Assembly: GCA_934045905.1 (NCBI GenBank)
Contig: OW203763.1
Coordinates: 40,268,724 to 40,332,723 of the forward strand
Origin: Leuctra nigra
Taxonomy: Eukaryota > Arthropoda > Insecta > Plecoptera > Leuctridae
Reading direction: 5' to 3'
DNA: 64,000 bases
The translations under genes and the position numbers were made by a program. Position 1 is the first letter of the stretch; the number at the start of each line of letters is the position of its first letter. This document shows positions 1 to 11,174 of this stretch, in pieces. Below the pieces are notes generated by a model that saw nothing but the letters and a program-made list of their open reading frames with translations, had not been told where the DNA came from and searched no databases.

Positions 1-391
1 TGGAAAACATTCATTTCGTTCGATACTTCATTACTGACAGATATTAAAATGTAATTAAGTGCAAACGTTCTTAACTGATTGGGCTGAAAATTTGTAAAAT
101 AAGAGACAATGTTGGTATTAATTACCATGCAAAATGTGAGTTTGATCCGATTTATGGAAGACAATTCATTTTTCAACCTATAAGGAGATATTTATTTAAA
201 TTTTAACCAATGAACGGATTTCAAAAAAATTAGGTTCCGCAACGCCCATAAAAAGTCCGAACGAGTGCAGAATTTCAGCTCGATCGAAAAAAAATGTGAC
301 CTAGTGTACTATAGCCTCAGTAACAGAAACAAAAACACACACAAAAACAGAGGTCCGAGTCACCCCCTTTGCTCGCTCAATAATCATAATT
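1..391. other. unannotated AT-rich DNA
   Basis: No coding potential, repeat structure or RNA gene recognised. Confidence 0.5.
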
Positions 392-399
392 TATAACAC

Positions 400-993
400 C
401 AGGGTGCGAATTGATGGGGGAGATGGGGGGGATTTCCCCCTTCTGGTTTTCTCATCCCCGGCTCTGTTTTCCAATAAAGCATCCCAGGGGGGGATAGAGT
501 TTTCCCCCCCTCTGTAAAATGGTTGACTTTTAATCAACAAAACAATGGATACCTACTTTTTTCTGAAGTAAATCTAAAATAATAAAAATAAATTGTCACA
601 CAAGACAACTGTCAAATTGCCTTAGTAGCAAATAAGCTGAATTAAATAAGATTTATTAATTCCAAGATTTATTTTGCTTGTCCACCACTTCTGATTTCCC
701 TTTTAAATTAAAAGCAAATCCTCTTTTATAATGCCATTTGTCGTGATGACATCACGACAAATGGCTAAAAATAGTGTACAAATCGCTTAGAAATGCACCA
801 AATCTAATCTTGAAATACAAAATTTCCCGGGGCTATGCGCCCCGGACCCGCATGGTACTGGGGGGCCTTCCCCCCAGACCCCCCATTGTGTTCATGGGCA
901 ATCGTATTTTTCACCTTTGCTATATTTCCCAACATACTCGGAATTTTAATTTTTCCTATCCCCCCCTCTGAAAATTGAACAATTCGCACCCTG
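400..993. mobile_element. hAT-type MITE with 8-bp target duplication
   Basis: The left end reads CAGGGTGCGAATTG and the right end is its inverted copy CAATTCGCACCCTG. The element is flanked on both sides by TATAACAC (392-399 and 994-1001). An 8-bp duplication with a CAG..CTG terminus is the hAT superfamily signature. The 594-bp interior has G/C-rich blocks near both ends and an AT-rich core, with no transposase, so it is non-autonomous. Confidence 0.88.
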
Positions 994-1001
994 TATAACA
1001 C

Positions 1002-2188
1002 CCAACCCGACTCGAACTATTGGAACAAAGTGATTCTTGTAATTACCTATGTTGTTTGTGCTCTATCTCATCCATTAATTGTCATTTTCACTGTCATAAT
1101 CACACGTCTTGTACAAGGCTCAAGAGGACACCTATTTAGCCCTACACTAGACGTCCTGCCTCCGGCAGGTAAATTCACAATAACATCAAATTCAATTCCG
1201 GTTATAAAAAAGTGAATCCTTATTTAGTTGTGCCCTCTCTCTATTTTGATTTGCAAATCTCCCACCCCCCTAGGAAAACGTCTGAAATTATCGTTTTCAA
1301 CCGTTTTCTCTACAACATAAGGAGTTAAGAAATCAAATCAACGTATCAGGTATAATACAACTACAGTAATTACATTTTTTAGTTTTAAATGAAAACGCGT
1401 ACAAACTTTGTGGTTTCAACACTAAAATCATATAAGAGAGTTACAAGTCCATGATGAGATCATATTACCAATGATACTTGGAATTTAGCAGGGAGCCGAG
1501 TTGCAAAGTGATAAACACTGCTCATTCAGAAAATGTCACGTACGCAGAATGATTTAATGTGACAGGCGCTCGAGATTGTAAGCGATCCAAAATCCCCCCT
1601 TCCACTAGCTGCTGGAAAATAAGATTTCAACTCCAAGATAATCGAATACTTAATCAAACATTTGTCCGGTCAATATGTCTCCGATTGACCTGATTTTTTT
1701 AATGTAGATTCCCAAAAGATGTCTCTTGAGGCCACCGTTTGCGAAATGTTGATACTCGTTCTGTGAGAGACGCAATAAATCACTAAAAAACCCTGTTTTT
1801 CTAAAATTTAAGGGTTGTTTGTAAATTTGGGGGTAAGCAAATAATAATTATTTGATTAAAACAATAACGTAGATAGATTCGTCGATCTTTCAACATTATT
1901 CTGACGCAAAGATAATGAAATTATCTCAATTTTCGCGGAAGATTTCCTTGATCATGTAACGCAACCATAAATATGACAGTTTTTACTTTGAAGGAGGGTC
2001 TTAAAAAGTCATTAAAACCCTTTTTCCGTACAGCGATTTTGGGCGATTTTGGATATGTTGTAGAGGGAATTTTTCTGAATCGATTCATGTATTGAAACCT
2101 TCTGTTGCAATTAGTGCTGGGTATAATCACACAATTACTGGACTAATAGTTCTTGGTCTTGGAAAGAACATATCAAATAGGAGCCTAC
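1002..2188. other. unannotated intergenic DNA
   Basis: AT-rich with only short random ORFs. A small hairpin, CCTGCCTCCGGCAGG, lies near 1156. Nothing else recognised. Confidence 0.5.
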
Positions 2189-2196
2189 ATTTAATA

Positions 2197-3072
2197 TAGG
2201 GATGGAGAAAATATCGATATATCGATATATATCGATATCAAAAAAATATCGAAATATCGATACCTGAATATATTGAATATCGATATATTGAAATATCGAT
2301 ATATCGAAATATTGAAATATTGATATATTGAAATATTGAAATATTGAAATATCGAAATATCGAAATATTGAAATATCGATATATTGAAATATTGAAATAT
2401 TGAAATATTGAAATATCGAAATATCGAAATATTGAAATATTGAAATATCGATATATTGAAATATCGATATATCGAAGCTTTACCGTATGATACAACTATA
2501 TTCTTAATTGAAGTTTTTACCTACTATGGCAAAATAATTCATATTTGCAGTGCAGCGTTTATCAGATTTTAGAACAATTTCTCAGATTATTCACATTTCT
2601 TTCTTATCTGGCCGGTGACCCTATATTTTGGAACGGCTGTGTTATTTCTATTTAAATTTTCTTTTGAATTTCCTATCATTTTTAGGAGCAATTTAAGGCA
2701 TTTAAGGCATTTATGCGATATATCAATATTTCCATACCTACATCGAAATATAATATTGTCATATATCAATATTTCGATATTTCAATATATCGATATTTCG
2801 ATATTTCAATATTTCGATATTTCGATATTTCAATATATCGATATTTTGATATTTTAATATTTCGATATTTCGATATTTCAATATATCGATATTTTGATAT
2901 TTCAATATTTCAATATATCGATATTTCAATATATCGATACTTCAATATATCGATATTTCGATATTTCGATATTTCAATATATCGATATATCGCGATATCG
3001 ATATATCGATATATATCGATATATAAATGATATCGATAGTCGATATCAAAATCCAGGTTCGCTCCATCCCTA
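2197..3072. mobile_element. hAT-type MITE with ATATCGATAT arrays
   Basis: The termini TAGGGATGGAG and CTCCATCCCTA are inverted copies, flanked by an 8-bp duplication ATTTAATA (2189-2196 and 3073-3080). Each arm, about 2215-2480 and 2710-3050, is a dense array of ATATCGAT and GAAATATTGAAAT-like words, with the right arm roughly the reverse complement of the left. A unique core of about 230 bp lies between. The long low-complexity ORFs here (Ile, Ser, Tyr, Arg and Phe only) are repeat artefacts, not genes. No transposase is present. Confidence 0.88.
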
Positions 3073-3080
3073 ATTTAATA

Positions 3081-3422
3081 TATGTTTGTTCCATGAGAAT
3101 TTGTTCAGATAGCAGTCCAATGTTTTGGCATGTATCAGATTTGTCCAGTTAGTTTCCAATGGGGTATCCCTTGCTCTTGGCAAAGCTAAGTAATAACTAG
3201 GTTTATCATCATTCAGATTCGTCCTATTATTGATTGCCAGAGGTTTTTTTGATAGTTAAAAGAGTGTAACCAAAATAATTTGGTCAAAAACCCTGTATCG
3301 GACTTCAAGTCCCTACTTTTGTTTGAATGTTTTGGCGAGTGTTCTAAAATTTGACACTTCTTCAGTGGACCAATGCTACTTGTGAGAAGTATGTGATTTG
3401 AATTCTTCTTGTTTCTTTGCAG
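3081..3422. other. DNA upstream of a candidate exon
   Basis: No repeat recognised. The last 20 bases form a pyrimidine-rich tract ending in TTTCTTTGCAG, a good splice acceptor for the candidate exon that follows. Confidence 0.4.
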
Positions 3423-3533
3423 TCTCCCAAGCCGATGGTTTCAAATCTGAACCGCGAACGTCGACCCAAATATCAGCATCCTCGCGGTGCTCCTGACGCA
3501 GACCTGATCTTCGGTTCAAAGAGAGCTGGCTAA
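3423..3533 (+). CDS. candidate terminal coding exon of an unidentified gene
   Basis: A strong acceptor (TTCTTGTTTCTTTGCAG) is followed by 36 codons and a TAA stop. The predicted tail is basic and polar, containing NLNRERRPKYQHPRGAP and ending in DLIFGSKRAG. The segment is clearly more GC- and CpG-rich than its surroundings, as a conserved exon would be. I do not recognise the family. A second frame stays open for 23 codons, so the frame is uncertain. Upstream exons would lie to the left, outside the window or unrecognised. It could be a chance acceptor. Confidence 0.35.
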   Translation, partial: SPKPMVSNLNRERRPKYQHPRGAPDADLIFGSKRAG

Positions 3534-4640
3534 CTGGCGAAAAGAAGAGACTGACTTGGTTGCATTTGAAGGAAGAATATGTAGTACCTACTGTTTAGGT
3601 ACCGAAGAGGGTACCTATTGCTACAGGATACAAATGTGGTCTAGTATGGTTAAAGGGGTAAGGTCCGAAGCATGAAAACCAATAGATTTTTGTTTAAATT
3701 TAATTCAAGGAACGAAATTTGATAGTGATCTTAAAACATATTTTACACATATTTTTATAATTTATAAATCATATATTTACAACTTGTGTACGGAGGTAAC
3801 TTTCCCAGGGACCTAAAGCCCCTATGACTCCCTATCCTTTCCCTATGACTTGTAAGCTTGAAAGCAGCACTTTTGATGCCCCTGTAAAGGCACCTTCTTA
3901 TTGACTGCCGTTCCGAAAGTGGAAGCTTTCCAACATCTGTCACAGAGATAGCCTTTAGGAGGGAGGTGGAGATGTTTAGGTACAATATTAAATAGAAGGT
4001 GGAAATAATGTCCATCCTTTATGCCAAGGAAGCTGCTAACTGTAGCAGCTAATGATAGTAAGAGCCAAGTCCTAGATTCCAAGAGTTTGAAAAGCTTTTG
4101 AAGAACTTTTATCATTGCTCAATATGGACACAACTGATAAGCACTTTTGTCCTGGGATGTATAAGCTGTAGGTATGAAACAGCTTAGTCGAAGGAAGATG
4201 TTAAAAGTCCGCCTTGACTGGATGTATTCCATAGTTTATTAAAAGTTATTTCATACGAAGGTTGATTGATAAGTAAATTCTCCAATCATCTAAAATAAGT
4301 TTGTGAGAAGACAAATTTGTGTTTATTTGTGTAAATAATGAAACTAATTACTAAAATTTTATTTTATTCAAATGTATTAACTATAAGTTACTTTGTCAAC
4401 ATAGTCCCCATTTGGAATAGGCACACAATTTTCCTCATTTTCTTTCTACTCTTTCATTCCATTTATGTTGAAAGAGTCTGGTTTGACTTGAACCAATTCT
4501 GCACAGCAACTGCAATTTCACCATCAGATAAATAATGCTAATGTCTCTTTCATTATCTCTCATGAAAAAACAGAGTCCGATGGTGAATAAATAATAGGGA
4601 ACTCTCTCTAGTTGTAGAATCATAGAATGGATTAAATTTA
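3534..4640. other. unannotated intergenic DNA
   Basis: Contains a 90-codon - strand ORF (4115-3843) with a CDRCW motif but no family I recognise. No repeat termini were found. Confidence 0.4.
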
Positions 4641-5065
4641 AAAACATGAAATATTGAATGTGTACATGTCTAAAACCATTATTAAAAACATTATACAAAA
4701 CATTATTATTGTGGGATGAATAGTTTTCAAGTGAGTTACATAGAAATTTGATAGAAGTCTCCAAATTTTAAAATATATTAACCTTGTTTTAAAACAGTAA
4801 TATCGGCATTGAAGTCATGGGGCTTAGCATTGCCATGGCAACAAAGTATTCACATTGGTAACACATTGTTGTGGACTTAGAAATTACATCACCGGGCACT
4901 CATACATCACTCATAGATTTTTCTGCCAAAGTGTCACATGAAATTTTAATTTTATATTTTATGAATGAAAATAATTTTTTCAGGTGAAAAGTGTATTTGG
5001 CATTATTATTTGGGTTGATATTGACAAATTTACAATAAAAAAGTTAATGAGATTTCCCTATTGGG
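4640..5065 (+). repeat. interspersed repeat R-B, copy 1
   Basis: About 400 bp, containing CATTATTATTGTGGGATGA, GCATTGCCATGGCAACAAAG and AGGTGAAAAGTGTATTTG, is found again at 22600-22790 plus 23737-23932, where a later MITE splits it. The copies differ by scattered substitutions and small indels, so they are old. No coding capacity or clear TIRs are seen, and the class is unknown. Confidence 0.75.
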
Positions 5066-7226
5066 GCTGCAACAACAGCCATGAATTTGTGGCTTCTCCC
5101 TGTTTTCATCATTTGTCAACGGCACATGGTTTGCGGCTTATTTGCCAATGAAGTTGCTGTGCACAATTGAAAGGCAATAGCAAGAATCGTGCAGCGCATG
5201 CTCATAATTGCTGTTGAACGCACAGAGTTGCAACAATTTATGGAAAATCTCATAGCAATTGCATAACACAGAGTTTAACATATAAGTTAAACAAGTCAAT
5301 TGCTAACATATTATGCATAGTCAATTGCTATGAAATTTTCCATAGTATGTTGAAACTATGTGCGCTACAGCAATTATAAACATACGATAGCCGTAAGCGC
5401 GCTGAGCGAATTGTACTGTTCGCAGCCGGCCCCTCAATTGGGTCGAAACTCAAAAGCAATCCAGAAAACTTCTTCGTGGACGTGCTCAAAATGGACTGAA
5501 TGCTCTTAAGAGGCCGAACGGAAAGCGCACAGTTCGTCAGAGCGTTTTTCAAAATTTGTCTTCACACTAACCGAATTTTTAAAAAATCATATAGTAGCGA
5601 TTCATTACAGCCTAATATACTAAATATTGCCACACACTGGAGTACTTTATGACCTCTGATACAGCCTCAAAGTGTTAAATACAATATTTATAGAAATTTA
5701 ATTGTATTTAATCGTATTTACGGTATAATCGTACCTCATACCAGAGGTCAGAAAGTACTCCAGTTTGTGGCATTTTTGATTTTTGGCACTGTTTGATTTT
5801 TTTAAATTATGTAGTGGGAAGACTATTTAAAAAATACACTCTGAAGGACAATGCGTTTCCAGTTCGCTTACCCAGGCCCCTTCAGAGTTGCACTAAGTGG
5901 TATTGAAAAATAAACTCATACTTTAGATTAGATTGGTAATGACTTGATTCTGATACCAGTTTCATTACTCTATCTTGTAGGTAATAAGTAATTTTAGTGG
6001 TTTGGAGAATTTACCTGTCAATCCACACTTGTATAACCGAGGTTGCTGTCGGTAATTGGGAAGAGGCACTTTTGCACCAAACTGCTGATATATTTGAGAG
6101 TTAAATTTTGAGACAAAATGTGTGCGCTAGTACTGGATCAGCGCATATTATGTTTTATTGTGGACTTGTTCAACTCTAATGTCAATGCTGGCAATTGATG
6201 TTCCTGGTACGGAGAGACAAGTTCCGAACAATAGAGGTGGCAATCGGTTTTGAAACTATGTCGGTAACCTTGCTTTCTGTTTCATGTAATTACCTGCTAT
6301 AATTTGAGAGTATTTTGTTTAGATTTGATTTTATAATAGTAACTATTTCTGTCAAGAGACTATTAGAATAACACTTGTCATTTGCTTTGGCACCTTATGA
6401 AATATAATTTCTGAAACTATTCCAAAGTCTATGTTATTCTATTCCTGCTAGTAAAATCTGGCAAGCAAGCGTAGAGCCATTTCGGAAAAATCTGTGAAAA
6501 ATTTAACAATGGGGTTTAGTTTGTAGTCCTGAGTATTTTGAGTTTTGACGCATGTCCGGTTGTAAATTTCACTCATTACTGCAGATGTCTGCAAAAGGGT
6601 TTCTTTACTGTGATGCCAATTCTTGATTCATTTCTCCTAAATAGTGCAAAATGATCTGAAACTTTGACAACGGTGTACTTTAAAGGGGGTGGCAGGATAT
6701 TAAGTGGGTAGTTGTCAGAGCTCAACTGTCAAACAATACTGAATGCTAGGGTGTGCAAATCAGGCATTAAGGTTCCATTTTCAAAACCCCAGGTTCAATT
6801 TTCGAACCTATTTCGAGCCTTCATTTTTTGGGGCGCTTAACGACCTGTTTATTAGTGCTATTTTTTCAATACTAGTTACTGTAATCAGTTATAATCACTT
6901 GTCTTTGTTGGTCACATCATACTTCATAAAGCAAAGACACTGAGAAAGTATTGTTGGCAACAGTAACTGGTGTTTTTCCATGTTTAACGTAGATCCTTAG
7001 AGCGGTTTAGTTCCTCGGAAAAACGCCCGATGGCGCTGCGGTCGGTCGTCAAGTGTCGACTTGATTTTGTCACACACGCCTACTAGGCGAGTTGGCTGCA
7101 TAGAAAATGCAACAAAACAAAACACACGGAGAATGACCTTCAGTCTACTAGACTGCCACTATCAGCGTAACGCGATCCCCAGCGATATTATTATCCCCCC
7201 ACGCACGGCAAGGTTAGTGTTAGGCT
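5066..7226. other. unannotated DNA with small hairpins
   Basis: An imperfect inverted repeat lies around 5226-5360 (TTTATGGAAAATCTCATAGC against CTATGAAATTTTCCATAG). A compact hairpin element at 5628-5772 is listed separately. Otherwise no gene or repeat is recognised. Confidence 0.45.
5628..5772. repeat. small TIR/hairpin element
   Basis: TGCCACACACTGGAGTACTT at the left is matched by the inverted AAGTACTCCAGTTTGTGGCA at the right, with GACCTCTG and CAGAGGTC also paired inside. The total is 145 bp, consistent with a tiny MITE or fold-back element. No clear target duplication was read. Confidence 0.65.
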
Positions 7227-7234
7227 CTCATACA

Positions 7235-8009
7235 CAGGGACCGGAACCGAAACCTAGAACCGGTATGAACCTTTATAATTTTGGAACCGGAACCGTTATA
7301 CTTTTTTCCTAAAGAACCGGAACCGGAACCTTTATAATCAATTAGGTTCTTAAAGATTCTTAAAGGTTCTTTAAGGTTCCTTCTTTTAATAAAAAATCAT
7401 GTATATCACTTGGATATAATATTATTCACAAAGTTGTATCAAGTGAATTTTTTGATAAAATTTCCAAAATGTATTTTTTGTAGAAAGTTTTTAATTTTTG
7501 ATAAGAAATAATAATTCTTCAATATGCAAACGCTGCTCAAGTTTTCAATTTTTGAATCTGACGACTGCGATGAGAACTGCATTGCCGACAATTTGAATAT
7601 GATAGCTCAGGAAAAATGAATGTTTACGTTGTCTTATGGAGAAAATTGTAGCCACTATATACTGTCTCCTCTGATATTTACTCTGCACACCATCCTGTGA
7701 ATTTTATACAGACACTGCCTACACCTGTGCTTGCATTCATAGGAAAATCCAAATCCAATAATTCCATTAAATTTGACATTGGTAATACTGAAGTTTTATA
7801 ATATAGTTTGATTTTAAATTTTAGAACCATAACCGGAACCCGGAACCTTTATGCAGGAACCGGAACCCGGAACCTTTATGCAGGAACCGGAACCGTACCT
7901 TTAAGAATATTTGTTTCAGAACCGGAACCGGAACCCGAACCTTTATAAAATAAAATTGTGGAACCGGAACCAGAACTTCTTTATTTATGAATAAAGGTTC
8001 GGGTCCCTG
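7235..8009. mobile_element. hAT-type MITE with GGAACC arrays
   Basis: It starts CAGGGACCGGAACC and ends GGTTCGGGTCCCTG. The flanks are CTCATACA (7227-7234) and CTCGTACA (8010-8017), an 8-bp duplication with one mismatch. Both subterminal zones (7240-7385 and 7825-8005) are arrays of GGAACC/CCGG words, with an AT-rich core between. No transposase. The 103-codon - strand ORF at 7821-8132 is made of the repeat and is not a gene. Confidence 0.85.
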
Positions 8010-8017
8010 CTCGTACA

Positions 8018-9073
8018 GAACATCAATATTTTTCTTTACACAATTCCACATCGATTTGATAAAATTGACATTTCTGAAATATATTATTTTCTCAATCAGT
8101 TTCAGTTCCTGCATAAATATTTCTTGTGACAATTGGAGTAAAATTAGATCCTACACTCAAACGTTAGTAACGTAAACAAAAACATAAATACTTTTAAGAA
8201 CTTAAAGCCCTATGGCATGGATAATTGATACCTAGGTATCTACATAAAACAATTGTACCAAAATATTTTATATAAACAAAAATAAGATCTTAGATTAGAT
8301 TGGCGTGGGAAAAACGCCAATCGGAACGGAACGGAAAATCTACGGTTTTGGATTGATTTTTTGGGGATAAATAAGGCGATTTCAAAAGCACAGTAAGATT
8401 TCTTTACGAATTATGTGTATTCGATATACTTAGTAGAATAACTGAAAATTTTCAGCAGATAAGATACACAGTGTACTAAATATCATGGAAACAAAAGTCT
8501 ATAGAAAATATTATATTACTCAAGAACAAATTATTTCAGGTCCTAAATCAGAAGAACATAAATGCAAGTGATAAACAACAATCCGGATTAATTCCATAAG
8601 AATGTGATTGAATAAAAGAAATGGAGAGTGAGTGTCATTCAATCACTTGAGTAATGTGTTGTTCTGTAATGGTATAATAGCGAGACCAACATTTACTATC
8701 AAAAATAAAATAAATACCCTTGAACTTTCTTTCTATACGCACAAACAATGAACAAAAAAGGCTTAGTATATGTCTTGATATGGAATGATTTTATTACACA
8801 TCTTTTCGAGGCTAAATCGGGAACCGGGGTAATGTAAGTACTTATGCAATTTGAATACGAGTACTACAATCTTATGATAAGAGAACCGAACAAATTCTAA
8901 ACATTTGTACCAAAAATATATCGATTCCCAGTTATAACACACAGTAAAAATAAAAAATAATACCTTCTAGTTTTGGAGTCAGTCGAAATTCGATCTAGTT
9001 TTCTCCAAGTTGTTGGACCTGTTATCGGATTCTGAGATCTTTGATACATAAACGAAACTAAAAGATTTACTTA
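8018..9073. other. unannotated intergenic DNA
   Basis: AT-rich, no gene or repeat recognised. Confidence 0.5.
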
Positions 9074-9075
9074 TA

Positions 9076-10445
9076 CACCCAAAAACAATAAAACGGTATT
9101 TGAACGAAATGGATAGCTGCTTGTCAGGTTCCATGACCATAAATTCATGTTATTGTCAATGAAATCAGAGCTCATCTAAAGAGTTAGATGACGAGACGAG
9201 TTAGCATAGACTTCATGTTATTGTCAATGAAATCAGAGCTCATCTAAAGAGTTAGATGACGAGACGAGTTAGCATAGACTTCATGTTATTGTCAATGAAA
9301 TCAGAGCTCATCTAAAGAGTTAGATGACGAGACGAGTTAGCATAGACTTCATGTTATTGTCAATGAAATCAGAGCTCATCTAAAGAGTTAGATGACGAGA
9401 CGAGTTAGCATAGACTTCATGTTATTGTCAATGAAATCAGAGCTCATCTAAAGAGTTAGATGACGAGACGAGTTAGCATAGACTTCATGTTATTGTCAAT
9501 GAAATCAGAGCTCATCTAAAGAGTTAGATGACGAGACGAGTTAGCGTAGACTTCATGTTATTGTCAATGAAATCAGAGCTCATCTAAAGAGTTAGATGAC
9601 GAGACGAGTTAGCATAGACTTCATGTTATTGTCAATGAAATCAGAGCTCATCTAAAGAGTTAGATGACGAGACGAGTTAGCATAGACTTCATGTTATTGT
9701 CAATGAAATCAGAGCTCATCTAAAGAGTTAGATGACGAGACGAGTTAGCATAGACTTCATGTTATTGTCAATGAAATCAGAGCTCATCTAAAGAGTTAGA
9801 TGACGAGACGAGTTAGCATAGACTTCATGTTATTGTCAATGAAATCAGAGCTCATCTAAAGAGTTAGATGACGAGACGAGTTAGCGTAGACTTCATGTTA
9901 TTGTCAATGAAATCAGAGCTCATCTAAAGAGTTAGATGAGGAGACGAGTTAGCATAGACTTCATGTTATTGTCAATGAAATCAGAGCTCATCTAAAGAGT
10001 TAGATGACGAGACGAGTTAGCATAGACTTCATGTTATTGTCAATGAAATCAGAGCTCATCTAAAGAGTTAGATGACGAGACGAGTTAGCATAGACTTCAT
10101 GTTATTGTCAATGAAATCAGAGCTCATCTAAAGAGTTAGATGACGAGACGAGTTAGCATAGACTTCATGGATGATGTCAATGAAATCAGAGCTCATCTAA
10201 AGAGTTAGATGACGAGACGAGTTAGCATAGACTTCATGGATGATGTCAATGAAATCAGAGCTCATCTAAAGAGTTAGATGACGAGACGAGTTAGCATAGA
10301 CTTCATGGATGATGTCAATGAAATCAGAGCTCATCTAAAGAGTTAGATGACGAGACGAGTTAGCATAGACTTCATGGATGATGTCATCAATATTTTTTCA
10401 GCCAATCCCATTTCTTTCAAATACCGTTTTATCATTTGTTGAGTG
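9076..10445. mobile_element. MITE-A copy 1, with a greatly expanded internal tandem array
   Basis: Termini CACCCAAAAACAATAAAACG and the inverted CGTTTTATCATTTGTTGAGTG lie between TA dinucleotides (9074-9075 and 10446-10447). Other copies of this family in the window are about 200 bp. This one is 1.37 kb because its central segment is repeated about 18 times in tandem (separate entry). The outer 60-70 bp at each end match the ordinary copies. The TA target suggests a Tc1/mariner-like mobiliser. No transposase. Confidence 0.85.
9147..10385 (+). repeat. 68-bp tandem array inside MITE-A (about 18 units)
   Basis: The unit runs from TAGACTTCATGTTATTGTCA through GAGCTCATCTAAAGAGTTAG to GACGAGACGAGTTAGCA and is 68 bp. 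Unit starts at 9207 and 9275, for example, are exactly 68 bp apart. Units are nearly identical, with a few single-base variants such as GCGTAG for GCATAG. The last four junctions carry GGATGATG instead of GTTATTG and are 69 bp, matching the single-copy right side of ordinary MITE-A copies. The homogeneity implies recent amplification. Confidence 0.95.
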
Positions 10446-10447
10446 TA

Positions 10448-11174
10448 TTTACTACATAACTGGATAGCTAACATAAAATTCTGGATAAATGCATTTATTT
10501 CAATCTTTAATTTTTTATTTGTACCTATTACCTTAGACTAGACCTGTCTCTACTTGCACACTAAGAACTGGGACATCATCGGCATTTGCTAATGACCAGC
10601 AGTATTTTCATGGATTGGAAATTACGACAGACAAACAAAAAAACAAAAACAAAATCATTCTGCAATGATATAATTTTATTGGCACGGCATGGCAAATCAC
10701 TACACTTACCTATTATAAACCAGGATTATTTTAAAAACAGATCTCATTTATAATGTATACTTATAAAAAACACTCCGTGTTAAAATGAAGTTTTGATTTG
10801 CCCATTTTTTTATTACAGCAGTTGAGGTGCTAAAAAGGCTAAAAAATCAACTATTGTAAAAAATCGTTTTTGAGATAAAAGTCGCATTGCATGCTTCGAA
10901 GCAACGTTCAAAGCAAGCTCTGTCTTTAAAATAAAAGCATTTGAATCTAAAATGAAATAATTCGTATTTTCAATAAAACTTCGGATCAAAACGGCTTCTT
11001 TTCAGTTGAGCCAAACGGATGATTTGGTATTTGCGTTGGTTATCAGAACTAATGGGTATAGGGGGTGGAATCCCCTATGGGGAATTATTGATAGTTCCAC
11101 CCCCCCACCCCCGGCAAATTTTTACACTTCACAATAATCCCCTATGATTTGAAAACAGCACTATGAAGATAACT
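10448..11174. other. DNA downstream of gypsy-1 pol
   Basis: No integrase remnant or 3' LTR of the neighbouring gypsy element was recognised here. A C/G-rich low-complexity patch (11055-11115, CCCCTATGGGG with poly-C) lies at the broken edge. Confidence 0.45.

Noticed and set aside
2238..3030. ORFs of 80-105 codons
   Set aside because: Their products contain almost only Ile, Ser, Tyr, Arg, Phe, Asn and Asp because they are translated ATATCGAT arrays.
3843..4115. 90-codon - strand ORF with a CDRCW motif
   Set aside because: No family recognised, no splice or promoter context, and an overlapping ORF in another frame; could be chance.
9147..10385. Regular repeat array resembling a CRISPR
   Set aside because: Units are contiguous 68-bp copies with no unique spacers, inside a MITE in a eukaryotic genome; it is an ordinary tandem repeat.
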